From: Methylobacillus sp. MM3
Lineage (GTDB): Bacteria; Pseudomonadota; Gammaproteobacteria; Burkholderiales; Methylophilaceae
Direction: 5' to 3'
Assembly: GCF_001645185.1 (NCBI RefSeq)
Contig: NZ_LXTQ01000011.1
Span: 458,044 to 522,043, forward strand
DNA length: 64,000 nucleotides
Numbering within the stretch: position 1 is the first letter of the stretch; every line of letters begins with the position of its first letter. This document shows, piece by piece, positions 1 through 11,457 of the stretch. The position numbers were made by a program, and so were the translations under genes. A model generated the notes under the pieces. It saw nothing but the letters and a program-made list of their open reading frames with translations, did no database searches and had not been told where the DNA came from.

Positions 1-1152
<1,152 letters not shown>

Positions 1153-1249
1153 GGTTTCAGTCGTCACAGGGTTCAATTATCCTCAAACTGCCTTTGAATC
1201 GCCAAGTCACCGGCAAAGAGCGGTAGCTTGGCGAAGCAAATGGTAACGG

Positions 1250-2572
<1,323 letters not shown>

Positions 2573-2777
2573 AATTTTTCCTTAACGAGAGGAACAGTAA
2601 ATACGCAAGCAGGCACAGCTCTGTCGCAAGACAGAAAGGGGCACGGAATTCTGGATTGAATTCTTACCGGCGCTCAGGCATCGACGCTAACCGGTAAAAA
2701 CAAGAGAAGTAACAGACGACTTCTAGAGGGGTCAGGGCGATGAATCGTCAAAGCAGTAGAACTGCGACGAAGCGCGC

Positions 2778-2805
2778 ATTATAAGTGTAAAAATCGGCTT
2801 GTCAA
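2778..2805 (-). promoter_or_regulatory. Consensus sigma-70 promoter for the rhlE pair
   Basis: On the minus strand a perfect -35 (TTGACA, 2805-2800) is followed after 16 bases by a perfect -10 (TATAAT, 2783-2778). Transcription would start near 2771, giving a leader of about 200 bases before the helicase ATG at 2572. The leader contains a 7-bp inverted repeat (TTACCGG at 2664-2670 with CCGGTAA at 2691-2697). The remaining part of the divergent gap up to typA holds no other gene that can be supported. Confidence 0.75.
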
Positions 2806-2903
2806 TCAATATTTTGCGATTTCCCCAGGCGTCTGGCGCGATGGATGGTTATACATGGAGTGACTAGCCATTATGTTGAATGGTAATTCCAATGATCGCG
2901 ATG

Positions 2904-2912
2904 TGCTAGAAT
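2904..2912 (+). promoter_or_regulatory. Extended -10 promoter element upstream of typA
   Basis: TGCTAGAAT matches an extended -10 (TG-N-TATAAT with one mismatch). No good -35 is seen. A start near 2919 would put the first Met at 2873 outside the transcript and supports initiation of typA at 2942. Confidence 0.4.
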
Positions 2913-2941
2913 GCCGGGTTTTTCCAATACGGTTCAATTAC

Positions 2942-4750
2942 ATGTCACGCGACCTCAGAAATATCGCCATCATCGCCCACGTCGACCACGGCAAAACCAC
3001 CATGGTGGACAAGCTGTTGCAGCAGGCAGGCACCTTCGCCGCCCACCAGCAAGTCGCCGAACGGGTGATGGACTCCAACGATCTTGAAAAGGAGCGCGGC
3101 ATTACCATTCTGGCCAAGAATACCGCGGTCAATTTCGAAGGTACCCACATCAACATCGTCGACACGCCGGGACACGCCGACTTCGGCGGCGAAGTCGAGC
3201 GCGTGCTGGGCATGGTGGACGGCGTGGTGCTGCTGGTCGATGCGGTGGAAGGCCCGATGCCGCAAACCCGCTTCGTCACCAAGAAAGCGCTGGCACTGGG
3301 CCTCAAGCCCATCGTCGTGATCAACAAGGTGGACCGTCCGGGTGCACGCACCGACTGGGTGATCAACCAGACTTTCGATCTGTTCGCCAACCTTGGCGCA
3401 ACCGACGAGCAACTCGATTTCCCGGTGGTGTACGCTTCCGCATTGAACGGTTTCGCTACACTGGATATGAAGATACCTTCCGACACCATGCGTCCGCTGT
3501 TCGAAACCGTGCTGAGGCACGTTGAACCGCCCCAGGGCGATCCGAACGCACCGCTGCAATTCCAGATTTCTGCGCTGGACTACTCCAGCTATACCGGCCG
3601 CCTGGGCGTGGGCCGCATCCTGAACGGCCGTATCAAGCCGGGCCAACAAGTCACCGTGATGAAGGGCGACGAGCAACTGGCAACCGGCCGCATCAATCAG
3701 GTGCTGGGCTTCCAAGGTCTTGAGCGCATCGCGGTGGAAGAAGCCGAAGCCGGCGACATCATCATCATTTCCGGTCTGGACGAAATCGGCATCGGCGTCA
3801 CCATCGCCGATCGCGAAAATCCGGTGGGCCTGCCGCTGATGGCGGTGGACGAACCGACGCTGACCATGGACTTCATGGTGAACTCCTCGCCGCTGGCCGG
3901 CACCGAAGGCAAGTTCGTCACCAGCCGCCAGATTCGCGATCGCCTGACGCGCGAACTGCTGGTCAACGTTGCATTGAAGGTTGAAGACACTGCGGACGCC
4001 GACGTTTTCCGTGTTTCCGGTCGCGGCGAATTGCACCTCACCATCCTGCTGGAAAACATGCGCCGCGAAGGCTATGAAATCGCCGTCGGCAAGCCGCGTG
4101 TCGTGTTCAAGGAAATCGACGGCCAGAAGTGCGAGCCGTATGAAATCCTGACCGTTGACCTGGAAGACGAATGCCAGGGTGCCGTAATGGAAGAGCTGGG
4201 CCGCCGCCGTGGCGAGCTGCAGAACATGGCATCCGACGGCAATGGTCGTACCCGTCTGGAATACCGTATTCCGGCACGCGGCCTGATCGGCTTCCAGAGC
4301 GAATTCCTGACCATGACTCGCGGTACCGGCCTGATGGCGCACATTTTTGACGAATACGCTCCGCTCAAGGCCGACATGCCGAGCCGTCGCAACGGCGTGC
4401 TGATATCTTCCGAGCAGGGCGATGCTGTCGCTTACGCACTGTGGAAGCTGCAGGATCGCGGCCGCATGTTCGTCAACCCAGGTGACAAGCTGTACGAAGG
4501 CATGATTATCGGCATTCACAGCCGCGACAACGACTTGGTGGTAAACCCTATCAAGGGCAAGCAGCTGACCAACGTGCGTGCATCCGGTACCGACGAAGCC
4601 GTGCGCCTTGTTCCGCCTATCCTGATGTCGCTGGAATACGCGGTCGAATTTATCGACGACGACGAACTGGTGGAAATCACGCCAAAGTCGCTGCGTCTAC
4701 GCAAGCGCCATCTGCAAGAGCACGAGCGCAAGAAGGCCGCCAAGGTCTGA
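2942..4750 (+). CDS. typA: Translational GTPase TypA/BipA
   Basis: Ribosome-binding GTPase of the EF-G/LepA superfamily, needed for stress growth and large-subunit assembly in other proteobacteria. The 602-residue product has the G1 loop (AHVDHGKTT) near residue 12, the switch region with [16 protein letters not shown] as G3 and NKVDRPGA as G4, followed by domain II and an EF-G-like carboxy half, which is the usual TypA length. An in-frame Met lies 23 codons upstream, but [19 protein letters not shown] is the standard family start and a candidate promoter lies between the two. A strong terminator follows the stop codon. Confidence 0.96.
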   Translation: MSRDLRNIAIIAHVDHGKTTMVDKLLQQAGTFAAHQQVAERVMDSNDLEKERGITILAKNTAVNFEGTHINIVDTPGHADFGGEVERVLGMVDGVVLLVDAVEGPMPQTRFVTKKALALGLKPIVVINKVDRPGARTDWVINQTFDLFANLGATDEQLDFPVVYASALNGFATLDMKIPSDTMRPLFETVLRHVEPPQGDPNAPLQFQISALDYSSYTGRLGVGRILNGRIKPGQQVTVMKGDEQLATGRINQVLGFQGLERIAVEEAEAGDIIIISGLDEIGIGVTIADRENPVGLPLMAVDEPTLTMDFMVNSSPLAGTEGKFVTSRQIRDRLTRELLVNVALKVEDTADADVFRVSGRGELHLTILLENMRREGYEIAVGKPRVVFKEIDGQKCEPYEILTVDLEDECQGAVMEELGRRRGELQNMASDGNGRTRLEYRIPARGLIGFQSEFLTMTRGTGLMAHIFDEYAPLKADMPSRRNGVLISSEQGDAVAYALWKLQDRGRMFVNPGDKLYEGMIIGIHSRDNDLVVNPIKGKQLTNVRASGTDEAVRLVPPILMSLEYAVEFIDDDELVEITPKSLRLRKRHLQEHERKKAAKV

Positions 4751-4779
4751 TTGCGGAAAAGTTTAGAATCGCAGCAAAT

Positions 4780-4806
4780 AAAAAGCCCGGCATTGCCGGG
4801 CTTTTT
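4780..4806. terminator. Bidirectional rho-independent terminator between typA and the DUF456 gene
   Basis: AAAAGCCCGGC-ATT-GCCGGGCTTTTT forms a GC-rich hairpin with an A-run on one side and a T-run on the other. It sits 30 bases after typA and 17 bases before the stop codon of the convergent DUF456 gene, so it can end both transcripts. Confidence 0.9.
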
Positions 4807-4822
4807 ATTATTTCTTTAACGG

Positions 4823-5308
4823 TTAGAAAAACCTTACGAGAACAAAAATTCCCACCATCGTCAGACCCAGGGCGATTTTTGCTGCTACGCCCAGCAGCAG
4901 CCCTATTGTTGTTCCGAGGCCGGCCATGCCGGCTGCGGTGAGTTCGCGACGCACGGATAGTTCGCCGATAACCGCGCCGAGAAAAGGCCCGATAATGATG
5001 CCGATGAAGCCCATGAAAATACCCGCGATCGCACCTATCCCGGCACCTATCATTGCTCGCGGACTCGCGCCGAAATGCTTGGCGCCCAGAATGCCGGCGA
5101 GAAAATCGACGACATAGATAAGGGCGGTGAGCGCGGCAAGGACGCCCAGGGTTCCATATCCGACATAAACGAAGTCTTCGGCCCAGGCGGCGGCCACCAG
5201 TCCCAGAAACAGCAGCGGCGCGCCGGGTAGCAGCGGCAACACGATGCCAACCAGTCCGGTAATGATCAGACTGACCGCTAGTACCCAAAGCAGGAGAGTG
5301 GTATCCAC
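4823..5308 (-). CDS. DUF456 family membrane protein
   Basis: Small integral membrane protein of 161 residues. Hydrophobic Gly/Ala/Ile-rich segments fill most of the chain, with several predicted membrane spans and glycine-zipper-like stretches, as in the DUF456 family, whose function is unknown. Initiation is at a GTG that lies one base after the stop codon of the M48 peptidase gene, so translation is probably coupled. It is the last gene of the five-gene operon that begins with the HDOD-receiver gene, and it ends at the terminator shared with typA. Role in the envelope is an inference from context only. Confidence 0.8.
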   Translation of the reverse strand: MDTTLLLWVLAVSLIITGLVGIVLPLLPGAPLLFLGLVAAAWAEDFVYVGYGTLGVLAALTALIYVVDFLAGILGAKHFGASPRAMIGAGIGAIAGIFMGFIGIIIGPFLGAVIGELSVRRELTAAGMAGLGTTIGLLLGVAAKIALGLTMVGIFVLVRFF

Positions 5309-5309
5309 G

Positions 5310-6200
5310 CTAGTTCTTCAACTTGTAAAACCTGTTCTCCAACGTTTTTCCTTCGACCTTGTCCAGCCGGCTGCCGATGGCATCGCCCAAGGCAGTCAGA
5401 CGGTCATCGGGATGGGGATGCGTCTTGAACAGGAGGGCGACGCGTCCGTCATCCTTACCGGCATGGCCGATGGCCTGCAGCACCTCCGGCAGGCCGAAGG
5501 GCTCATAGCCCGCGCGGCCGGCAAGCACGACGCCAATACGGTCGGCTTCGTATTCCGCGCTTTTGTCCAGGCTGCGGGCGCTGATTTCCGCACCGCTGCC
5601 GACGACTTTCTGCACGGTGGGGTTTTCCTTGCCCAGCTTGCCGCTGAGGAGTCCGGCACCCATGCTGAGCAATTGCTGCTTTTGCAGTAGCTTGAGCTGG
5701 TGTTTCTTGATGACATGACCGATTTCATGCCCGAGTACGCCGGCCAGTTCCGATTCGTTTTTCAATTGCCGATACAAGCCCTTGGTGATCAGCACGTAGC
5801 CGCCGGGGGCGGCGAAGGCATTGAGGTCTTCGGATTCAATGACGCCGAAATGCCAGGGAAGATATGGCCGCTCGCTTTGCGAAGCGACCCAGCGGCCGAC
5901 CTGATTGACGTATTTCTGAAGCGCGAGATCCTTGACCAGCGGCGCGGCGCCAAGAATGTTGCCGGCGATTTCGCGACCCACTTGGATTTCCTCGGCACGG
6001 GAGGGCTTCTTCAGGTTGATGGTGGGCTCGGACTTGTCCGGCGATGGGTTCTCGGCTTGCGATGGATTATCGGCTTGAGCAGGAGCCGAAATTTCTTCCT
6101 GTTTCTTATCAAGCGCATCTTTGAGAACCCCGCCGAGATCGAGGGCTTGTGCAGGCGCGGACGCCAGGAATACGGCCAGCAGGAGTGAATGTTTGATCAT
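5310..6200 (-). CDS. Periplasmic M48 family metallopeptidase
   Basis: Zinc protease of the M48 (Ste24/HtpX/BepA-like) group, 296 residues. Residues 1-19 form a signal peptide ending in APAQA. The zinc motif HEIGH is at 158-162 and the third ligand lies in EYEAD near 217, both intact. Residues 20-70 are polar and low-complexity. No TPR repeats follow, so it is closer to the short LoiP/YcaL type than to BepA. Such proteases degrade misassembled outer-membrane proteins (family knowledge). The start codon overlaps the stop of the SH3 gene as ATGA, which implies coupled translation and a shared envelope role. Confidence 0.9.
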   Translation of the reverse strand: MIKHSLLLAVFLASAPAQALDLGGVLKDALDKKQEEISAPAQADNPSQAENPSPDKSEPTINLKKPSRAEEIQVGREIAGNILGAAPLVKDLALQKYVNQVGRWVASQSERPYLPWHFGVIESEDLNAFAAPGGYVLITKGLYRQLKNESELAGVLGHEIGHVIKKHQLKLLQKQQLLSMGAGLLSGKLGKENPTVQKVVGSGAEISARSLDKSAEYEADRIGVVLAGRAGYEPFGLPEVLQAIGHAGKDDGRVALLFKTHPHPDDRLTALGDAIGSRLDKVEGKTLENRFYKLKN

Positions 6201-6709
6201 TGCGCGCTCCCTTTGGTCGGTTGCGGTTGAGGCAGGTAATCAAGCTTGCGGGCTTTCAAACCTCCCGCGGTGACGAATGTCTTGCCATCTTCGGCGCTGA
6301 TGGTGCTGGCTTCCAGTTGCTTCATTTCCTCTTCGTTGAATTTTGCGTCCTTCAATTCTTCCTCGTTCAGCCCGCGCACACCGGTCGTGGAAACAACTTG
6401 CCCGGTGCCGCTGCGGCCGGTTGCCAGGCCAAGTATGCCGGCGGCTTCATTCGATGAACCTTGGGTACCGCGTTTGACCGACAGCAGGCGAACCCAACCA
6501 GTGGATTTGCCGGCCTTGATCTGCAGCCAGGCACCTTTCTTGGTGAGGATTTCGATCTTGTCGTTGCGTTTCAGCGTGCCCACGGCTTTTGCGTCGGCAT
6601 AGGGCTCTTTACGCAAGGTGTCGCTTTTCAGCGCAGTGCCGGTCTCACCGGCAAATGCGATGCCGGACAGCATGAGCAGCGCCGCCAGCAAGGTGTTTAA
6701 ATGTTTCAT
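6197..6709 (-). CDS. Secreted bacterial SH3-domain protein
   Basis: Exported protein of 170 residues. A signal peptide (cleavage after GIAFA, residue 20) is followed by a bacterial SH3 domain at roughly 25-85, recognisable from the pattern LRKEPYADAKAVGTL, WLQIKAGKSTGWV and the preceding short strands. The rest is polar and unlike any family I know. Bacterial SH3 domains usually bind peptidoglycan or peptides. It overlaps both neighbours by four bases (ATGA on each side), between the CHASE2 sensor gene and the M48 peptidase gene, so it could be an adaptor or substrate sensor for that protease; this is inference. Confidence 0.85.
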   Translation of the reverse strand: MKHLNTLLAALLMLSGIAFAGETGTALKSDTLRKEPYADAKAVGTLKRNDKIEILTKKGAWLQIKAGKSTGWVRLLSVKRGTQGSSNEAAGILGLATGRSGTGQVVSTTGVRGLNEEELKDAKFNEEEMKQLEASTISAEDGKTFVTAGGLKARKLDYLPQPQPTKGSAQ

Positions 6710-8415
6710 GCTTTATCCTTTTCTTCTTGCATGTGTTCCAGTTTCAATATGGCTTGAGCGAAAAGCGCGCGCCATTGCGGGGCCAGCGGCTTTTCGCCCG
6801 AAAGCAGGCCTTCATGCAGTGTGTATCGGGCATCAACGTCGGAAGGCACGCCCGCCCGGCGCAATGCCATCGCAAGCTGCTCGCCGATTCCGGCGGCCTC
6901 CTGCCGGATACGATCTGCTTGCGCAGTGTTGTCATGTTCGCAGGTCCAGCGGATGACGAGCATGTCGCCGAAAAGGCCCCAGATGCCGCTCTGTATGCCC
7001 TTCATGGATTCCACGTTTTTCGGTATCTTGCCTATTTCAAGCAGCTCACCGCGTATCTTTTTGAGCGTGCCTTCGCCCAATGGTTCTGGGCTCGCGATCA
7101 GTACCGGCATCAGTATGGCCTGCAGGCCTTCTTCGCCGGGCGAGACGCCGAACGCAAGCCAGCGCTGCAAGGCGCGGTCGGTAGCAAGCGCGTAGACTTT
7201 GGCGATACTAAAATAGCCGATGGCCCAGGTGACCGGGCCGGTCAGGTCGACATAAGTATCGGTAAGGTTGATGCCGATGTAGGAGATCGCCAGAAGCGCG
7301 ACCTGGCTGCTACTGAAAATGCTGTTGAAGCGATCGCGGTCGACATTGCGGTAGAACGCAGCTGCGGTCAGCCATACCAAAAGCAGGCTCATCGCCAGAT
7401 AGGGCAGGGTGCCACGCCAGAAACGCAAATAATCGCCGTTCTTGACGTTATCGATGGCGGTGGCGAGGATTTCTACGCCGGGATGGGTTTTCGCCATCGC
7501 GGTGGCCTTGAGGTCGAACAGGCTGGGTGCGGTGGAGCCGATGATGACGATCTTGCCGGTAAATTCGTTTTGCGGGCGCTTGGGCGTTTTTGCCGACATG
7601 TCCAGATAGACGTCGCTGAAACTGGCGTAGCGATAGGTAAAGGGGCCGCCGCGCCAGTTGAGCAGCATGTTTTCCTGATCCGGCACTTTGTCTCCCATGG
7701 CTTGGCCGACAACGAGCGGCAGTGATGGAATGCGCCAGCCGTAATCGTCACGATACAGCCGGTATTCGCGCACGATGCCGTCGCGGTCGGGGTAAATATT
7801 GTGCGTACCGATGCGGCCGGGTTTCAGCATGGCCTCGAAGTGCGGAAGCACGACGGCAATGTTGCCGGGAGCCGGCGGAATATTGGCTGCTGCTTCCGCA
7901 GGGATGCGCTGCACACCAGGAATCATCTCTGGGCTGATCTGGCTCAGGTGATCCTGCGTTTCCGACAGGCGCAGGAAAGGGAAAAACGTATTGTCGGTAC
8001 CGGCGACCACTTCGTTGAAATAGGCATCGCTATCCGGGTTATACACATCGGCGTCGCTGAACAGGATATCGAATACCACCGCCTTGGGCTGCTGCGCTTC
8101 CAGATGTTCCAGAAACTCGCCCATGACCTGACGCGGCCAGGGCCAGCGCCCGTAGTCGCGGGAAAGCGCCGCCAGGCTGGCTTCGTCGATATCGACGATG
8201 ACGATGTCCGGATCGGGTGCCGGCTGGACGACACGGTGCCGTACCGTGAAGTCGAAGGCCTTTTGACGCATGTTGGTGCCGACATTGAACACGCTGGCAT
8301 CGAGCACGATCAGCACGGTCAGAAATGCGGCGAGGAACAAATAAAAATTGTTGCGGAAGCGGCGGGCGAAAACCGCGGACCAGTGGCTGATGGCAAGTCG
8401 TAGGTTGGAGAACAT
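6706..8415 (-). CDS. CHASE2-domain membrane sensor without recognisable output domain
   Basis: Membrane protein of 569 residues. One membrane span near 24-42 is followed by a large extracytoplasmic CHASE2 domain (about 45-335; DIVIVDIDEASL, GRWPWPR and KIVIIGSTAPSLFD are typical) and then two or three spans between about 345 and 425. The final 140 residues are cytoplasmic. CHASE2 normally feeds a histidine kinase, Ser/Thr kinase or adenylate cyclase, but I see no kinase, cyclase or GGDEF signature motif in that tail. The frame extends to a TTG one codon upstream, yet the ATG at 8415 makes a TGATG overlap with the HDOD gene and is preferred. Confidence 0.87.
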   Translation of the reverse strand: MFSNLRLAISHWSAVFARRFRNNFYLFLAAFLTVLIVLDASVFNVGTNMRQKAFDFTVRHRVVQPAPDPDIVIVDIDEASLAALSRDYGRWPWPRQVMGEFLEHLEAQQPKAVVFDILFSDADVYNPDSDAYFNEVVAGTDNTFFPFLRLSETQDHLSQISPEMIPGVQRIPAEAAANIPPAPGNIAVVLPHFEAMLKPGRIGTHNIYPDRDGIVREYRLYRDDYGWRIPSLPLVVGQAMGDKVPDQENMLLNWRGGPFTYRYASFSDVYLDMSAKTPKRPQNEFTGKIVIIGSTAPSLFDLKATAMAKTHPGVEILATAIDNVKNGDYLRFWRGTLPYLAMSLLLVWLTAAAFYRNVDRDRFNSIFSSSQVALLAISYIGINLTDTYVDLTGPVTWAIGYFSIAKVYALATDRALQRWLAFGVSPGEEGLQAILMPVLIASPEPLGEGTLKKIRGELLEIGKIPKNVESMKGIQSGIWGLFGDMLVIRWTCEHDNTAQADRIRQEAAGIGEQLAMALRRAGVPSDVDARYTLHEGLLSGEKPLAPQWRALFAQAILKLEHMQEEKDKA

Positions 8416-9773
8416 CAAGCGGACGGATTGGCGTTGGAATTGGCGATGCGTTGCGCAGCCAGAAGCCTGGCCGCAAGCAGACGGGTATTGATCGGCGTGC
8501 GCAGGATTTCATCGACGCCGGCTTCGTAGGCCTCCATTTTGCGCCGTTCGTCTTCAAAGGGCGTCAGCAGGATGAAGTAAAGCTTGCTGCCGGCCGGGAC
8601 TTTACGCAGGTCGGAGCAAAGCTTGAGCCCATCCATGCCTGGCATCAGCCAATCGGAAATGATGACCTGCGGCAGGTCGTGGGTTGCCATGCCAAATGCG
8701 GTCAGCCCGTTATCGGTCGTGGTGACGCTATGGCCGGCGGCCGTCAGGAACTTACCGAGCAATATGCGCTGGGAATCATCGGCACCAACGAGCAGTATGC
8801 GTAAAGCTACAGTCGCCGGCTGAACCGTTTCCATCACGGGCTCGCTTCGGAGGGGAGAAGCCTTGATCGGCGGCATCATCAGGGGACGAGGATTGTAGCG
8901 TCGTGTCTGAACATTGAGGAGCTTGGCCCAATCCATCCAGTTCATGGAAGTTTGTTCGAGCAGCAATTCCAATTGTTCGCGGTCGATATCGAGCATGGAG
9001 CAGCTGATCGATAGTTGTTCGATCAGGGCTGGGTCTTCCTGACCGTGGATGCAGGCATGTGCGAGCAGGGCGGAAAGTTGCAGTGTGTAGGTAAGCCGCA
9101 GCATCCGTGAATTTTCGGGAAAACCGGAGCTGATCGGGTCCTCGTGGTAATACATTGCATCGATGAACAGGCGTGGGATTCCCCAATCCTGCAGCATCAG
9201 CACCAGCATGTCGCGCTGGTTCAGGCCGAACCTCTCCAGTTCGGCTTGCATGATGATGTCGACCGGGGCTGCCGGCAGGCTCTGCAGGATTTCGCCATAG
9301 CTTGCCGGACGGGCGGTTACCAGCGCCAGTTGGCCTATGCCACACATCAGGCCGGCATTGAAGATTTCTGCCGGGGGCGCGACCCGGTTCAGCTGGCTGA
9401 TGGCCTGGGCAGCATTGGCCTTGGCGATGGCGGTGGACCAGAAATACTCATAATCGAACAGCTTGCATGGGCCGTCGCGATAATTGCTGATCAGCGACAT
9501 GCACAATACCGCCTGCCGCACGGCATGGATGCCGATGAGGATCAGGGTGTCTATCGTAACCGAGGCAATCGGGCGCGACTTGTTCGGATTGACGTAATTC
9601 GCGATTTTGATGATACGCCCTGAAAGCGCCGGATCGGTCTGAATCGCGCTTGCAAGCTCAGTCAGCGATACGGTTTCTTCCTGGCATAAATGCATGACCC
9701 GCAGGGCAACCCCTTTCGGCGAAGGCAGCATGCCAGCCGCCTTCAGTTCTGAAAAATCGAGCGTTTCGGTCAT
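8415..9773 (-). CDS. HDOD domain protein with C-terminal response-regulator receiver
   Basis: Cytoplasmic signalling protein of 452 residues. Residues about 10-215 form an HDOD domain (a catalytically inactive relative of HD phosphohydrolases), 220-320 is a helical linker, and 323-445 is a receiver domain. The phospho-acceptor Asp is D374 in IISDWLMPGMDG, with acidic residues in GADDS and T404 in ILLTP; the usual receiver Lys is replaced by Thr at 426 (DEILRTPIN). Receiver after HDOD is the less common order. It is the first gene of the operon with the CHASE2 sensor, SH3 protein and M48 protease. No cognate kinase is encoded nearby. Confidence 0.9.
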   Translation of the reverse strand: MTETLDFSELKAAGMLPSPKGVALRVMHLCQEETVSLTELASAIQTDPALSGRIIKIANYVNPNKSRPIASVTIDTLILIGIHAVRQAVLCMSLISNYRDGPCKLFDYEYFWSTAIAKANAAQAISQLNRVAPPAEIFNAGLMCGIGQLALVTARPASYGEILQSLPAAPVDIIMQAELERFGLNQRDMLVLMLQDWGIPRLFIDAMYYHEDPISSGFPENSRMLRLTYTLQLSALLAHACIHGQEDPALIEQLSISCSMLDIDREQLELLLEQTSMNWMDWAKLLNVQTRRYNPRPLMMPPIKASPLRSEPVMETVQPATVALRILLVGADDSQRILLGKFLTAAGHSVTTTDNGLTAFGMATHDLPQVIISDWLMPGMDGLKLCSDLRKVPAGSKLYFILLTPFEDERRKMEAYEAGVDEILRTPINTRLLAARLLAAQRIANSNANPSA

Positions 9774-9934
9774 TGATAGACATTTCTAGTTTTAGGTTGA
9801 CCCCGTCCCAACATATCAGCTTATTTTTATAATGTGACGGCAGTGTCGCATAAATCATTGAGGCATGAAAATAGCGACAGCGCCGATGCGCATATGGAGC
9901 ATAAGTTATAATCGACGGAGGAAATGAAAACTTT

Positions 9935-11260
9935 ATGATCGATTATCTGATTCTGTTGCTGCTGAGCCTGTGCCTGGCGATTTCGATATGGGTGCTGCTG
10001 CAGTTGAAGCGTCAGCGCGACGTGCTCCCCGAGTTGCGGGTTCAGTTGGAGGAAAAGCATCGATCCATGTTGCTTGATCTGCATGATGGCCTCAACCGGT
10101 TGGGCGACCGCCTGGGAACGGCCTCCGCGGATGCAAGCGAAAAGCTTCGTGCCGGGGTCGCGCAGGAGCTCCAGCAGACGCGGGATGCAATGCAGGCGCT
10201 CCAGCTCTCGCAGTCGCAAAGCCTGTCGCAGACCCGCGAAACGGTGCTCGAAAAATTGCACCAGACCCTGGCAGAGCAGGGCAAGGCGGAGCAGGAGCTT
10301 ATCCAGTCCACGATGCGTAACGCTACGCTGCAACTGACCTCCAGCATCGAAACCCTGACCAAGACCGTGGATGGCCGCCTCGAACAGATCGGCGGCAAGG
10401 TGAGCGAACGCTTGGACGAGGGCTTCAAGAAAACCAATGAGACTTTCGTCAGCGTGATGGCGCGCCTCGCGACCATAGACGAAGCGCAAAAGAAGATCGA
10501 TGGCCTGACCAGCAACGTCGTCAGCCTGCAGGAATTGCTGGGCGACAAACGCTCGCGTGGCGCCTTCGGAGAAGTGCAGCTTGAGGCGTTGGTGCGCAAC
10601 ATCCTGCCGGTCACTGCCTATGAAATGCAGCATTGTCTTCCGAACGGCACGCGCGTCGATTGCGCCTTGTTTCTGCCCGAGCCTACCGGTACGGTGGCGG
10701 TCGACTCCAAATTCCCGCTCGAAAACTATCATCGCATGTACGAAATCGGCATCAGCGAGGCCGAGCGCCTGCTGGCGCAAAAACAGTTCAAGGCCGATGT
10801 GCGGAAACATGTGGACGATATTGCGGCCAAATACATCATTGCCAGCGTCACTTCCGACGGCGCGGTGATGTTTGTCCCGGCGGAAGCGGTGTTCGCGGAA
10901 ATCCACGCGTATCATCCCGATATCGTCGATTACGCGATGAGCCGCCGCGTGTGGGTGGTGTCGCCGACTACGCTGATGGCAGTGCTGAATACCGCCCGGG
11001 CCGTGCTCAAGGATGTGGAAACGCGCAAGCAGGTGCACATCATCAAGGACGAACTCGGCAAGCTCGGCAAGGAGTTCGGGCGTTTCGACCAGCGCATGAA
11101 GAAGTTGGCCGATCATATCCGTCAGGCGCATGAGGACGCGCTGGACGTGCATACCACCAGCCAGAAGATCAGCCGGCGATTTGCCGCGATCGAAAAGGTA
11201 GAACTGGAAGGCGAGACAGTGTCCGCCGAATTGCTTGCGGACGACCCCGACAAGGAATAA
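9935..11260 (+). CDS. rmuC: DNA recombination protein RmuC
   Basis: RmuC limits recombination at inverted repeats in E. coli and carries a predicted PD-(D/E)XK-like nuclease core. The 441-residue product has one amino-terminal membrane span (residues 2-22), a long coiled coil to about 190, and the RmuC domain with GDKRSRGAFGE, ALFLPE and VDSKFPLENY. Upstream lie a -10 hexamer (TATAAT, 9907-9912) and a GGAGG at 9917-9921. A four-codon frame (ATG at 9924, TGA at 9936) overlaps the rmuC ATG as ATGA, so start choice could involve coupling. The gene is divergent from the HDOD-CHASE2 operon. Confidence 0.95.
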   Translation: MIDYLILLLLSLCLAISIWVLLQLKRQRDVLPELRVQLEEKHRSMLLDLHDGLNRLGDRLGTASADASEKLRAGVAQELQQTRDAMQALQLSQSQSLSQTRETVLEKLHQTLAEQGKAEQELIQSTMRNATLQLTSSIETLTKTVDGRLEQIGGKVSERLDEGFKKTNETFVSVMARLATIDEAQKKIDGLTSNVVSLQELLGDKRSRGAFGEVQLEALVRNILPVTAYEMQHCLPNGTRVDCALFLPEPTGTVAVDSKFPLENYHRMYEIGISEAERLLAQKQFKADVRKHVDDIAAKYIIASVTSDGAVMFVPAEAVFAEIHAYHPDIVDYAMSRRVWVVSPTTLMAVLNTARAVLKDVETRKQVHIIKDELGKLGKEFGRFDQRMKKLADHIRQAHEDALDVHTTSQKISRRFAAIEKVELEGETVSAELLADDPDKE

Positions 11261-11280
11261 CGATTTTTTGAGGACAAATC

Positions 11281-11457
11281 ATGGAAGACGATAGCATAGT
11301 GATCATGCTGATTCAGCAATATGCCGCCAAGTTCGGCATTACCTTCAGCTCGAAAGCGATGGAAGACGAAGCCACCAAGCAGAAGGCGATGCAACTGATG
11401 ATGGAAGCGGTTAGCGGCAAGCGCGGCCCTGTTACAGACGAAGATCTGGGGATCTGA
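11281..11457 (+). CDS. Small conserved-looking protein between rmuC and moaD
   Basis: A 58-residue frame beginning MEDDSIVIMLIQQYAAKF and ending TDEDLGI. It has an initiating ATG 20 bases after rmuC and a TGATG overlap with moaD, so it is very probably translated. The sequence is acidic at both ends and amphipathic helical in the middle, with no signal peptide, membrane span or cysteine. I do not recognise a family. Its position suggests co-expression with rmuC, moaD and moaE. Confidence 0.7.
   Translation: MEDDSIVIMLIQQYAAKFGITFSSKAMEDEATKQKAMQLMMEAVSGKRGPVTDEDLGI

Noticed and set aside
2945..4519. Long minus-strand frame (524 residues) across typA
   Set aside because: Antisense shadow caused by GC-rich codons; composition (many His, Gln, Val-His-His) is not protein-like.
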